From positions 14,056,225-14,120,224 of the forward strand of contig OY720347.1 in the NCBI GenBank assembly GCA_963082975.1: 64,000 bases of DNA. The letters run 5' to 3'. Source of the DNA: Labia minor (Eukaryota; Arthropoda; Insecta; Dermaptera; Spongiphoridae). Shown piece by piece: positions 48,107 through 59,599 of the stretch. A program made the translations under genes and the position numbers. Below the pieces are notes generated by a model. The model saw only the letters and a program-made list of their open reading frames with translations. It was not told the origin of the DNA and made no database searches. Positions within the stretch are counted from its first letter, which is position 1, and every line of letters starts with the position of its first letter.

Positions 48107-48809
48107 CTTATTTATTTTTTTAAAAACATGATTATATATTGTATATTATTACGATATATTACATATATATTGTAGAATACATTCAATATGTATACGTATG
48201 TATTGTATCACAAAACTAAAAAATAAAAAGGATTAAAGTGAATGAATGTGAAATCGATCTTTTCCAGCCATTTCAACTGCCTCCTTAAAGAAAGACATAT
48301 TTCAAAAATAATGGTCTCGGGCGATGTGGTGTTGAATTTCACCTTCGATTCGGATGCATTCAATATCTATCTTCTTATCTAACAACCAAGAACGCTCCCA
48401 TAAAGAAACTTGGTGTTGTTTTTGTTTTCTTTTTTTTTTATTCTTTTAACTCGTTTATGCACGTCTTTTTTTAACAAATCTTTACTCTCTCGCCCTTCTT
48501 TGTCACATATTCACCATACAATATACTAAAGCAAAACAAAATTCAAAAATGGTATAAATTCTTTATCGGTAAACATAATCATAATCAATTATGAGTATAA
48601 ATATTTAAAAAAATAAAAACGTTTGTTTGGATATTCTAGATCTCTAATCTTCAAGATACATATAATAAAATTTTCAAATTTTATTCAAGATACATTATAA
48701 TACATTATTTTATGATTATTTATTCTTTTATTGTATTAAAATAAGTGATCAAAATAAAATAAATCAAATAAATAATAAAAAAATAACGAGATTTTATAAA
48801 TAACTAAAT

Positions 48810-49090
48810 ACAATGAACGTTCGATATAAGCAACTCATTTGAACTAATTTCAATAAAAAATTTTCTTTTTGGGAAAAGTTGCTTAGGAGTATAAAAATAC
48901 TTGCCGTCTGGAAAATAATTTCCTTATTTCTTTTACTAACTAAACTGTGTCAGAATAAATATAAATAACTATTCTAATTAACAGAAAATAAATTTCAATA
49001 CAGTCAGCACAATACATAAACATATTCCAATAACATAATTTTTTACAATTTGAAGTTATGTTGTTGTGAACAGCTGTCAACTTAAATATT
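48810..49090. repeat. Dispersed repeat P, copy 2
   Basis: GAACGTTCGATATAAGCAAC, then CAACTCATTTGAACTAATTT, AACATATTCCAATAACATAA and TTTTTTACAATTTGAAG align with 968-1200. The intervening spacing differs by short indels. Confidence 0.62.
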
Positions 49091-49094
49091 TAGC

Positions 49095-50770
49095 TTTAAA
49101 AAAATTAAGTTACTTATACAGAACATTTGAACTAAAAAATATTTACAAGGAGCCTAATTAATATTTAGCATTGAGTATTCTTAGTTTATTTATTCATTAA
49201 TATATAATGTAATTATAATATTACAATATATTAGTTATGTATGTTCTCATTAAATATTATATTTAAATAATTAATTACAAAAAAAAAATTATAAAATAAA
49301 ATAAAAGTATATTCAATTAAAATAATAAATTAAGCGTTTAATTTATAAAAAAATTAAAAATTTATGTAAGAATAATTAAAAATATTTTATGATTTGTGTT
49401 TAAATTAAAATTTATATTTATTTTTCAGAAATAATAATAAAATAAAAATTTGTCCATCAGTTTTATAATATCTATGTTGTAATGTTTGAAATTTATTCAT
49501 CAATTAACCAATTCAAAAAAAAAGAAGAATTTTATACAGATAATTTATTATTATTTGAAAGAAACAACTGTAATTGAATTAAACAAAGAATTGATTAAAA
49601 ATCAATTTCAAATTTCCTATTCTCTGATAGTTTGTTGTTTTTTCTCTCTCTCCCTCTTTTTTTTTTGAGAAAGTGGCCCTCGATGACTTTGGCCTTGACA
49701 CACAGTAACTATGCCTAACCATCACTGGATAATCGAATTTGTTATGATTCCTAGATAAGATGTTGCGATAGGATTTTAATTTTAAGATCCTAATCGAATA
49801 AGGAAAAAAAAAATAGAAAATTTAAATTTTATATTCCTAGACGAAAATGAAATCCGGTTTACTAGGTGATAAAAGTAAAATAGACAAATATATGACTTTG
49901 ATTAACACGTATAAGAGGAAAAAAAAGAAGATAGTATCTTTATTAACGGAGAATAGTAAAATAATTGTTGACAGTAATGTATTTTATGAATATATGTATT
50001 AAAGTAGGTATATGGTACCTGGTACATTCTATATTTAAATACAGACAATAAATCTAAAAGCTTCTGCTCCTTGTTAAATATTTTGTTTTGTTTTTTTTAT
50101 TTTTCCTCTAAATAGGTAAACATGCATATACATTCAAAGGGAATTTTTATTATATGTGTTTAAAAAATTATGTTTGTGAGAATTTTCTTTTTATTTAAAT
50201 ATAAATGAATAAAAATTATTTTTCTATTAAAAGTAGTCAAATTAAAATTACAGAGACTTGAATCCAAAGTATACCACCGTTGTTGACTGAATAAACAAAC
50301 CAGCTTTGACAGCAAAGACAAAAATAACGGCTTTTTAATTTAAATATTACTATATTTTTTAAAACAATCATGAGATTTTAGTTGTATTTATTTCAATTTT
50401 AGTGGACCAAATACCAGATAGCGGTTTTTAATATTAACATATGATTATAAGAAAATAAGTACAATACATATATAATATCTATTCAAAATTGCTTTAACCG
50501 TATTTATAAGTATTAACGATAATATGTTTGAACTCTTTGGTCCATATATAATAATTTTAAATTGACTTACAAGAAGAAATGTAATTGAATGTACTGTGAT
50601 TAAATTCATATTTTTAAGTTTAGATATCGATTGGATGCACGTTTCAAAATCAATCATCAAGATATTATTAAATGAAAAATAAAATATTTCTAAGAGATAG
50701 TTGAACAGATAAATTGATTGAAAATAGAAGAAAGAGTGATACAAAAAATAGTTTCTTTATTATTATAATA
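49095..50770. other. AT-rich, no gene seen
   Basis: A small balanced patch lies at 49670-49740. Short ORFs here look like chance frames in AT-rich DNA. Confidence 0.5.
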
Positions 50771-50774
50771 TATA

Positions 50775-51503
50775 CTAGGTTTGTTGAAAAGAAATGGAGA
50801 ATTTTAAATTATTTCGAAAAGTATTGATTCATCAATATTCATTTTGTCTCCTTCAAAGTAATTCCCCTCAGATATAATGAGAATAGGAAAAAGTCGCAGG
50901 GAGCCAAATCTGGTGAATACGGTGGTTAAGGCATGATGAAGGTGTTGTTTTTGGCCAAAAAAAATCACGAAGAACCAATGATGTGTGAACTGGTGCATTA
51001 TCGCATTGCAGAATCCATTATTTGTTTTTCTACAATTCCCATCGTTTGAGCCATATAGCTACACGCAAACGTTGTATAACTTCCTTGTAGTATTTCTTAT
51101 TAACAGTACGAACTGTTTGCAAAAACTTATGATGCATCACACCAATGTAATTAAAGAAAACAGTGAGCAAAATCTTCACATTTGATCGAACTTGGCGTGC
51201 TTTTTTTGCGTACCACTTATAAACATTTTTTTGAGACAAAGTAGACTCGCCGAATGCCACAGTTCACATTTTAAGTTCGTTGGAGCACTTTATTCCATTT
51301 TTAACGAAAAATTTAATACAGATTCTTTAAAAAATCGAAGAACACACAAAAACGTGACTAACTTTTTCAGTTGTCGAAAACAAACTACTAATAAAAAAAA
51401 TGGCTGATAATGTCAATATATGAAAAACATATGTGTACCAACATAACAAAAAATAATCGATAATCGAATGTCAAAATTCACCTTTTCTTTTGAACATGCT
51501 TCG
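50775..51503 (-). mobile_element. Mariner element, internally deleted (729 bp)
   Basis: The TIRs are CTAGGTTTGTTGAAAAGAAA and, inverted, CGAAGCATGTTCAAAAGAAA, flanked by TA. The minus-strand ORF 51030-51260 reads MAFGESTLSQKNVYKWY, then RSNVKILLTVFFNYIGVMHH, with a deletion between them. The PPYSPDL region is reduced to a short remnant near 50895-50930. Confidence 0.88.
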
Positions 51504-52680
51504 TAAAATATACTTAATATTTTAATATGAGAATAATACTTTTTAGTAGGAGTTGAAAATAAAAACAAATACATAAATACATTACTAAATGTTAAATGAT
51601 AGTGATAATTTTTGATAAATTTATTAAATAAAAAAATATTTTATAAGACTTATTTTTAAAATAATGAGCCCCTATTTCTATTTAAAGAAGATGGAAGACT
51701 ACTTTATTGAAAAGTGTAATTTTGTCTAGGAAATATAAATTTATTTATAACAAAAAAACAATTAAATTCATATAAATTAAAATTAAATTGATAAAACCAT
51801 AAGTCATAAAATAAAAGTAAACATGTGAATTATCTATTAACAAAGTAAAGATACGGAAGTATAATAATAATTCATGATTCCATTTTCTCAAGGATATTCG
51901 TGGTTGGTATGGAATGCCCTTGATAAGGTCATCCTGATGACTGATCCAAAAAAGATTCAAAGATGCAATTTGTTATTTATGCAAAAATTAATATGATAAT
52001 TAATATTGGAATTATATAAGAGCATCCATTAATTAATTTGTTAGTTGTTTTTTTTATCATAAGTATACAAAAAAAAAATCTATTATATTATTCAGTTAAT
52101 CTCAATCTTTAAGCAATTCAATATTTTCTGGGCAGAGATAAGAGTTAAGCTTAACATTAACTAAAAAGTAAAATTAATTTTCATGATGGCTAGAAATGAC
52201 GTGGCAAGTGATAGAAAACATGAATCCATTCTTTTACAATCAATAATTAATTATTTAATAGATAGAAAAACATACGAAGACATCTTCTAATTGGATAAAG
52301 GAAAAATGAAATGAAAATCAAAATTAATCTTCAACACGTAATACATGACAGAAAGTCTCTTTTTGGGATGTCGACCTTGGATAGATGGATCGATGCTAAG
52401 ATCTTGTTCATTGAACAACGCAAAAAAATGATACAATTGTTTTTTTTTTATTTGCGCAAATAAATTAAAATATTCATTGAAGAAAAGAGAGAGAGAGAGA
52501 GAGAGAGAGTAACAACATCTATCTATTAGACAATATAATATATATCGTGTGAGTGCATATTACACAGCTATCAATTACTTTTATTTTATTTAAGTAGTAT
52601 TCCTATTTATATATATTACTAAAAACGAATAAATAGTATAGATGGTTGCCTAACGTTTAGGCAAACTTTTTCCCATGTTT
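51504..52680. other. AT-rich, no gene seen
   Basis: A (GA)n tract lies at about 52485-52509; nothing else is recognised. Confidence 0.5.
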
Positions 52681-52682
52681 AT

Positions 52683-53305
52683 TACTATCTCTGGCGAGAT
52701 AGTATTGCGTTCACGAAATTGTTAGATTTTGATGTTTCTATATGTTTTGAAGGTTCCTGAATCATTTTCACTAAGGTTGAGAAAAATGTATCTCTCTCTC
52801 TCTCTGTGTGTGTGTATGTGTGTTCATGTGTGTATGTATGTAGACAAGATTACGCAAAAACGGTTTGAACTAGAATCATGAAATTTGGTATACGGGCATT
52901 ATTCAAAATTTGTAGTTTTCTATCAGCTTTTGAGAAATGTAGCTCAACCGGAAGAGGGTCATTACTTACAACGTTTTGATTTATTTTCCTCTAAAGTGAC
53001 CGTAAAAATAAAGATATATGTTTGAAAATTTTTCACATGATTAAAAATTATATAAAACTGCTATATATAGAATTTCAACTTGATTGAATCGCTGAAAGTT
53101 CCAGACAGAATTAATTTTTTAAAACTACAAAATCCCACGGGCCATCACGTGACGTGGATCCATCAACAAAGAGCCAAACATGCGCTGGTTTAATAAATAT
53201 TATTTATTAATTTTAATTTATAATTCATAATTAATTTAATTTAAATATAATATATGCTATTTAAACCAATTCAAATTGCGAGATAGTCGAGTGGAGACAC
53301 TCCAG
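52683..53305 (-). mobile_element. H1 element with inverted hairpin loop
   Basis: The full-length copy has a (CT)n(GT)n tract at about 52790-52850 and an intact right end. Its left hairpin reads TACTATCTCTGGCGAGATAG, whereas other minus-strand copies read TACTATCTCGCCAGAGATAG. The loop is flipped relative to the body. Confidence 0.88.
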
Positions 53306-53814
53306 CTTATTTTAAAAAAAAAAAATATTTTAGTTATTTTCTATATAAAAATACAATTTTTAATCAAAAACAAATATTGAAAATGACATCATCGATTATA
53401 TATGATACACTATTAATATGTAATATTAAGGATAAATATACTTTACTAATATTTTGAATTTCAGAGAATTAAATATTATTAGTATATTAGATTCTTGACT
53501 TTGAAAGATCAATTGACTTTCATTACGTTACTTTTTGTATTCATAGTATTGAAAAATTTGAAGTCAAAAGAAATTTTAAATATAATAATCGCTTTGCAAT
53601 ATGTTCGTTTATTTGATGTTATTTCAAAATTTTGTCATAAATTCTAGTCATCGAGAGTTGTTTTGTGGAATAAATGAAAAAAAAAAAATAATAATCTTAA
53701 TTGTATTTTTACTGTAAGATAACTATAGTAATAACTTTAATTTATAAAGATTTCAAATAAAAGACTAATACAACAAAGAGAATGTTATTCTGGTGTGAGT
53801 TTAAAAAAAAAAAA

Positions 53815-54060
53815 TCTGAAAAGTGAAAATGACCAGAGTGGCATCATCATGGGTGATGAAGAGGCGGAGTTAACGGGATCGTTTTGTTATCATTGAAGAA
53901 AATGAAAGATATCGACATCACGTCCTGAAGACAGGTAGAGGCTTTGTTCACGAATTGCGCATCCAATTGAGATCGAAGATTTCCGTTCCACACTAGAATT
54001 TTGATGCGCCGTTCAAATAAATCCAATTCAAGGGATAGTCGAGAGAGAGAAAAAAATTGT
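53815..54060. other. Balanced-composition island
   Basis: Unique-looking sequence with no repeat partner in the window and no long frame. It lies between the H1 copies at 52683 and 54379. Confidence 0.3.
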
Positions 54061-54378
54061 TTCTTTTTCCGTTATTTTTCCAAAAATCGAAGAAGAAAAA
54101 TATACAAAGCCTATGTGGGAAAAAAAATAAAATCCGACAAGCACTATTATTGAATTAAGAAATTGCCCTAGCAAACATTTTTGTTTTGTTTTTTTTTTTT
54201 TTTGGTTTTTTTTTTTTCTAGTAAATATTCATAACAAACAATTTCTTCTTATCTAGTCTCATTCGTATGCCGCCATTTAAATCTTAAGACGAATAAACAA
54301 ATTTTTAACATAAAATATTTTTTGGTTGCATAAAAATATCATAATAGATTTATATTCAAAACTTGATTTTTAACTTTT

Positions 54379-55288
54379 TACTATCTCGCCAGCGATCACG
54401 AAAAATTTCGATGTCGAGATTTTGATCTTTTTATACGTTTTGAAGGTTCCTGAATCATTTTCACTAAGGTTGAGAAAAATGTGTGTGTATGTGTGTGGGT
54501 GTGTGTATGTGTGTGTATGTAGACAAGATTACGCAAAACGGTTTGAGCTAGAATCATGAAATTTGGTATACGGGAATTATTTAAAATTCGTAGTTTTCTA
54601 TCAACTTTTGAGAAATGTAGCTCAACCGGAAGAGGGTCATTACCTACCACGTTTTGATTTGTTTTTCCTCTAAAGTGACCGTAAAAATAAAGATATATGT
54701 TTGATAGTTTTTCACATGATTAAAAATTGTATAAAACTGCTATATATAGAATTTAAGCTTGATTGAATAGCTGAAAGTACCGGAATTTTCAAATTGCATT
54801 ACCAATGATAATGATGAATTGTGATTTTAAATATTATCTAGTAGATTGATAAAATTTTAAAGTTCAATTTTTAGATTTTTTCTTCTTTTTTTAAATTATA
54901 AATTAGTAATTATGATATACTTGTAATTTAATAATTTTTATTATTATTATTATTACCTATCACCTTTTCATTTTTTTTCCTCTTTAGTGACCGTAAAAAT
55001 AAAGATATATGTTTGATAGTTTTTCACATGATTAAAAATAGTATAAAACTGCTATATATAGAATTTCAGCTTGATTGAATCTCTGAAAGTACCGGAATTA
55101 ATTTTTTAACTCTACAAATCACGCGCCAGCTCGTGATGTGCTGCCTTCAACAAAGAGCCAAACATGCGCTGATTTAATAAATATTATTTATTAATTTTAA
55201 TTTATAATTAATTAAATTAAATTTAAATATAATATATGTTAATTAATCCAATTCAAATTTGCGAGATAGTCGAGTGGAGACACTCCAG
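54379..55288 (-). mobile_element. H1 element, broken and partly duplicated
   Basis: A hairpin half (54379-54787; the hairpin has lost its second arm) and a CTCCAG half (about 54975-55288) flank about 185 bp of unrelated AT-rich DNA. About 110 bp starting GACCGTAAAAATAAAGATAT is present in both halves. It is either two truncated copies side by side or one copy with an internal duplication. Confidence 0.8.
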
Positions 55289-55436
55289 CTTCTATTTTTT
55301 AAGAAACTTAAAATAATTCTTAAATAAAGAAACTATAAAATGTTTTGTTTTACATATAAAAAAAACAGAATAAATTTTTAAATGATAAGATTATAAAAAT
55401 TATTATATTAGTCAGATAATATTATTTATTTATATA

Positions 55437-56177
55437 CGAGGTCTGTTCAAAAGAAAAGGTTAATTTTGAATTTACGCGGGGGCTGTTTACATTCGATTAT
55501 TGCAATTTTTTTGTTATGTTGGTACACTTATGTTTCTCATATTGACATTATCAGCCATTTTGGATTAAAAGTTTGTTTTTGACAACTGAAAAAGTTAGTC
55601 ACGTTTTTGTGTGTTCTTCATTTTTATACTTAAAAATGGATCAATGAATCTGTATTAAATTTCGCGTTAAAAATTGAATAAAGTGCTTCAAAGCATTTAA
55701 AATGTTGACTGTGGCATTTGGCGAGTTTACTTTGTCTCAAAAAAAATGTTTATAAGTAGTACAAGCGTTTTACAGAAGGCAGAGAAGTTCGATCAAATGT
55801 GAAGGTTTTGCTCACTGTTTTCGTCGATTACGAAGGTGTGGTGCATCATGCGTGTCCAAAACCAAAACAACACTGTAATCATACCTCAACCACCGTATTC
55901 ACCAGATTTGTCTCTCTGCAACTTTTTTCTATTCCCAAAACTGAAGAGACCAATGAAAGGAAAGCGTTTTGTCACAATTATTGAGATAAAAAAGAACGAG
56001 CTGATGGCCATACCGAAAAGCGCATTTCAGAAGTGCTTCGAATATTGAAAGAAGCGCTGGCATAAGTACAATATATATAAGGGGAATTACTTTGAAGTGT
56101 ACAAAATTAATATTGATGAATAAATAAATACTTTTTGAAATAATTCAAAATTCACTTTTTCTTTTGAACAAGCCTAG
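55437..56177 (+). mobile_element. Mariner element, internally deleted (741 bp)
   Basis: The TIRs are CGAGGTCTGTTCAAAAGAAA and, inverted, CTAGGCTTGTTCAAAAGAAA, flanked by TA. The coding remnants in order are AFGEFTLSQKK, KVLLTVFVDYEGVVHH, a deletion, then NTVIIPQPPYSPDLSLCNFF and a C-terminus with FQKCFEYWKKRWHKY. Stops and frameshifts are present. It is the same family as 8317 and 50775 but has a different internal deletion. Confidence 0.88.
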
Positions 56178-56499
56178 TATTGAATGCATTTTATAATTTT
56201 GTATTTTTAAATAAATTTTAAATAAACCTGAAAAATATTTATTTATAAAAAAAATTCTAATTTTAAAATTTTGATCACACTTTATCATAATAGAGGTTTG
56301 TAAATATTTAAATGATTTTTGTATAAATAATAAGATCAATCAATCCTCGTTTAAGATAAACGAATGTTAATATTTGCTCAAAACATAATAAATAAATATT
56401 GAATTAAAAGGGGAAAAAAAGTAGAGAGAAAATTTTTCTATAGTTTGTTACATACAAAGCGAATTGAGCTTGGATTTACCGATCATTTTTCAAATTTGA

Positions 56500-56705
56500 A
56501 TGTAAAGAAATCAAGAAAGTTGGTGGTAATGAATTCTGGCGAGAACCCGTCCAGTTAATGAGGGTTATTGTCAGCCAGAATATTTATCATCAGATGACCA
56601 AGGGCATCTGACTCGCTTTGTGGGTCATTTCAGGCTTATCAGTTTTCACGAATAATCCATCATGATCGGGAAGTAAACAAAGTTTGGAGAACAAATAGGA
56701 AAGTT
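56500..56705. other. Balanced-composition island
   Basis: Unique-looking sequence around CCGTCCAGTTAATGAGGGTT and no coding frame. It is a candidate conserved non-coding element. Confidence 0.3.
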
Positions 56706-57329
56706 TTGTCTCGAGGCGATTTGTCATTATCGAATAACTTCAATTGTTTTGTTTTGTTTTTTTGCAACATGTTTTGCATTGCAAAGAAGAACGTTGACAC
56801 TTTAGACACTTAAAACAATTAAGTCATATCTCTATGCAAAAATTATCATAGAAATAAAGACAAAGAGAAAGAAACCATCATTAAGATATCTTGAATGATA
56901 CATGCATTCATCATTCATTCATTCATTCTTCACTCATTCAAAATAAAGAAAGGGGGCTGTCAATATAATACTTTTGAATTAAATAAATAAATAAATAAAT
57001 TATAGAAAAAGTAAGAAAAAATTTTAATAAATAAAATTAATTATGAAATTAGATTTAAAATTTAAGAGATTATTAAGTAATTAACTTTTGTCTTAATTTT
57101 TAAATTTTCAATTATTCTCTGAGAAAATCAAATTAAATTTTTAATTATATTACAGTGCAGATTCAAGTTTTATTTTTGAGAAATATCTTCTAATAAATTA
57201 TTTTACTTTAAATTGTTGTTTTTTTAAATTTTAATACCATTATTTTCATAAACTTTTATTAATAAAAAATAATTTAATGATTTTCCAAGTTTTTGAAAAT
57301 TTTTAAAATAATTTTTGTTTAGTCTAAAC

Positions 57330-57692
57330 TAGTGATTCTCAACCTGGGCGATCGACATCTTAAAGAGGGCGATTATTTGACTATACGATTTTGGGGGGCG
57401 ATAGTATTGTTTTTTTTTTGGGGGGGGGGGGCGAAATCATTTTCAACTCTATAAAAAAGGTAAGATGATTTTGCGAACAGGCTTTTTCCGCTTTTTTTCA
57501 ATGTTTCTAAAAAAAAAAGTCGGATGATTTTGCGATCAAGCATTTTAAACATTTCCGCTATTTTTCAATATGGATCTATAAAAAAAAGGTAAGATGATTT
57601 TGAATTTTTATCTGTTAAAATTTATAGGGGGGCGAATCATGAAGCCGGCCTTACGAAGTGGGCGTTTGGTCCAAAAAAGTTGGGAACCACTA
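57330..57692. mobile_element. Non-autonomous hAT element (363 bp)
   Basis: The ends are TAGTGATTCTCAACC and, inverted, TAGTGGTTCCCAACT. The flanking octamers GTCTAAAC and GTCTAAAA match at 7 of 8. It holds a G-run (about 57420-57431) and two or three inverted versions of the shared internal module. Confidence 0.82.
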
Positions 57693-57710
57693 GTCTAAAA
57701 CTAGTATGAA

Positions 57711-58065
57711 AGATTTTGTTTATCAAAATTATGTGGCGGTCGCTTCTAGTTTAAGAGATAAAAATATTAAAGTTTGCATATAAACTAATTATGAATGAAT
57801 GAGCAACCATTTAATAATGTTTTATTGACTAATTCACTAATTTTCGGTTTTTATAAGTTCGGTTTAATTATTTAATTAATTAATTTTTTAATCTTCTTAT
57901 ATCCAAACCGAACTTATAATATCCGAAAATTAGTGCAGCCCCCTGGAGGTCAAATAACAAAACATCCTAGCTAAATAGAATACCAATGGATTTATATGCA
58001 AACATTAATATTTTTTATCTCATAAACAGGAAGCGACCGCCACATTATTTTGATAAAAAAAATCT
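57711..58065. mobile_element. Long-TIR MITE with nested inner inverted repeat (355 bp)
   Basis: The outer arms (57711-57785 and 57990-58065) share ATGTGGCGGTCGCTTC and its inverse GAAGCGACCGCCACAT. The inner arms share CACTAATTTTCGG and AAGTTCGGTTT with their inverses (57835-57870 and 57905-57935). It lies 18 bp from the hAT MITE at 57330. No ORF. Confidence 0.8.
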
Positions 58066-58429
58066 ATCAAATGGACAATTACTGGTACAGTGGTCAACTA
58101 CGTACGTTTACCCTATTTAAAAAATTTAAAATAATATACTCACTAGAAACTACAATCATTTAAACTTAATTTTAATAATTAAAAAGAATTTGTTTTTTTT
58201 TATTTGATTCCGTTAATATAAGTATGAACCTAACGACTTTCTGAAATTATTTTTAAGAGTGAAAGAATGGATAGGGAAACGATGCGACAACCCATTGATT
58301 AGACAATTTCTATTTTCTCTCTCCCTTTCTCTCTCTATGAAGTATTATAAAATATTTTAATCATAGAGATAGATGCACTCTATGTTGTACGATGCTTATC
58401 CAAAAATTCCTCGAATAATTTTATTAATT

Positions 58430-58600
58430 TGCTGTCCCTCGTGGCCTGGGAATTCTACCTGGACCATGTTCTCTGCTTGAGACGCAATACTCCGCCCACG
58501 AAATACCTACAGTTACTTTCGATTTCCGTCAAAGACGTCTAGGAAGACGTTGACGATGGCGTCGACAATAAGAATCACAATTAGGAACCACAAACAATTT
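58430..58600. other. Balanced-composition island
   Basis: GC-richer stretch (CTGTCCCTCGTGGCCTGGGA ... GACGATGGCGTCGAC) without a recognisable protein in any frame. Confidence 0.3.
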
Positions 58601-58924
58601 CAAAAGAGTTATAACATGACACATGAAAATGAAACTTTTTTTAATATAATCTCAAAAATGAAATTTTAATGAAGATGGGAGTGTAGTAATTTACAAAAAG
58701 TTTTTTTTTCTGAAAGAAAATTAATTTTTTAAATTTTAAATCAATCAATTAAAATTTTTAAAATAAGAATGAAAGTTAATCGGGAAGAGATGGTTCAAGC
58801 TACACAATGACCATAATTTAAAATTATGTACTATTTAGATTTTAAATAATATAATTGTTGTTATATAATATTTGTATAATAATTAATATAATTATTTATT
58901 TATTAATAATTTTTCAGTTCAAAG

Positions 58925-59593
58925 TCTTAACACATGAAAAGTAGAATTTGAAAATGTAGAAAAATTTAAATACTTAGATTCTGTAGTCACGAAGAATAAT
59001 AACATTCGAGAAGAATTTAAATCGAGGTTGCAATAGAATAACGCCTGTTATCAGGCAGTAAAGGGGATTATGTCGTCAAAATTATTATCAATGGGGATTA
59101 AAATTAAAATATATAAAACAATTATTTTGCCTGTTGTGTTATACATGGGTGTGATGCATGGTCTACGACCCTGGGAGACGAGAGTAGATTTAGAGTATTT
59201 GAGAATAGGAGGATTCTTCGCAGGATTTATGGGCCAAAGAAAAATGACGTCATCGGGAAATGGCGGAGACTGCATAACGAGGAATTGCATGACTTGTATG
59301 CATCTCCAGACATAGTTATGGTTATAAAATCGAGAAGGCTGCGATAGGCTGGGCACGTGGCTAGAATGGGAGAGGAAAGAATGGCAAAAATATATTGGTG
59401 GGGATACCGATTGGGAAACATCCTCTTGGAAGACCAAGGCCGCGGTGGATGGACAATGTAGGAAGGGACGTGAGAGAGATGGGAGAGGGTAGGAGTTGGA
59501 TGGTGGTGGCTCAGGATAGGAACACTTGGAGAAATGTGGTTTCTGCGGCCAAGAACTTTCGAGTTCCGTAGAGTCACAGAGATAGATAGATAC
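58925..59593 (+). mobile_element. Non-LTR retrotransposon (LINE) 3' end, second copy
   Basis: The plus strand reads VEKFKYLDSVVT, IREEFKSRLQ, IKIYKTIILPVVLYMGV, RRLR-stop-AGHVARMGEERM, and NVGRDVREMGEGRSW through VSAAKNFRVP, ending in a (GATA)n tail. Stops and frameshifts make it a pseudogene. It aligns along its length with the 44851 copy. The clade is probably RTE- or CR1-like. Confidence 0.84.
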
Positions 59594-59599
59594 TATATT

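Noticed and set aside
54396-54650. 84-codon minus-strand ORF rich in TH repeats
   Set aside because: It is the H1 microsatellite and flanks read through by chance; other H1 copies do not keep the frame.
59051-59577. Overlapping minus-strand ORFs of 128 and 116 codons
   Set aside because: They are antisense shadows of the LINE reverse-transcriptase tail, which reads on the plus strand.
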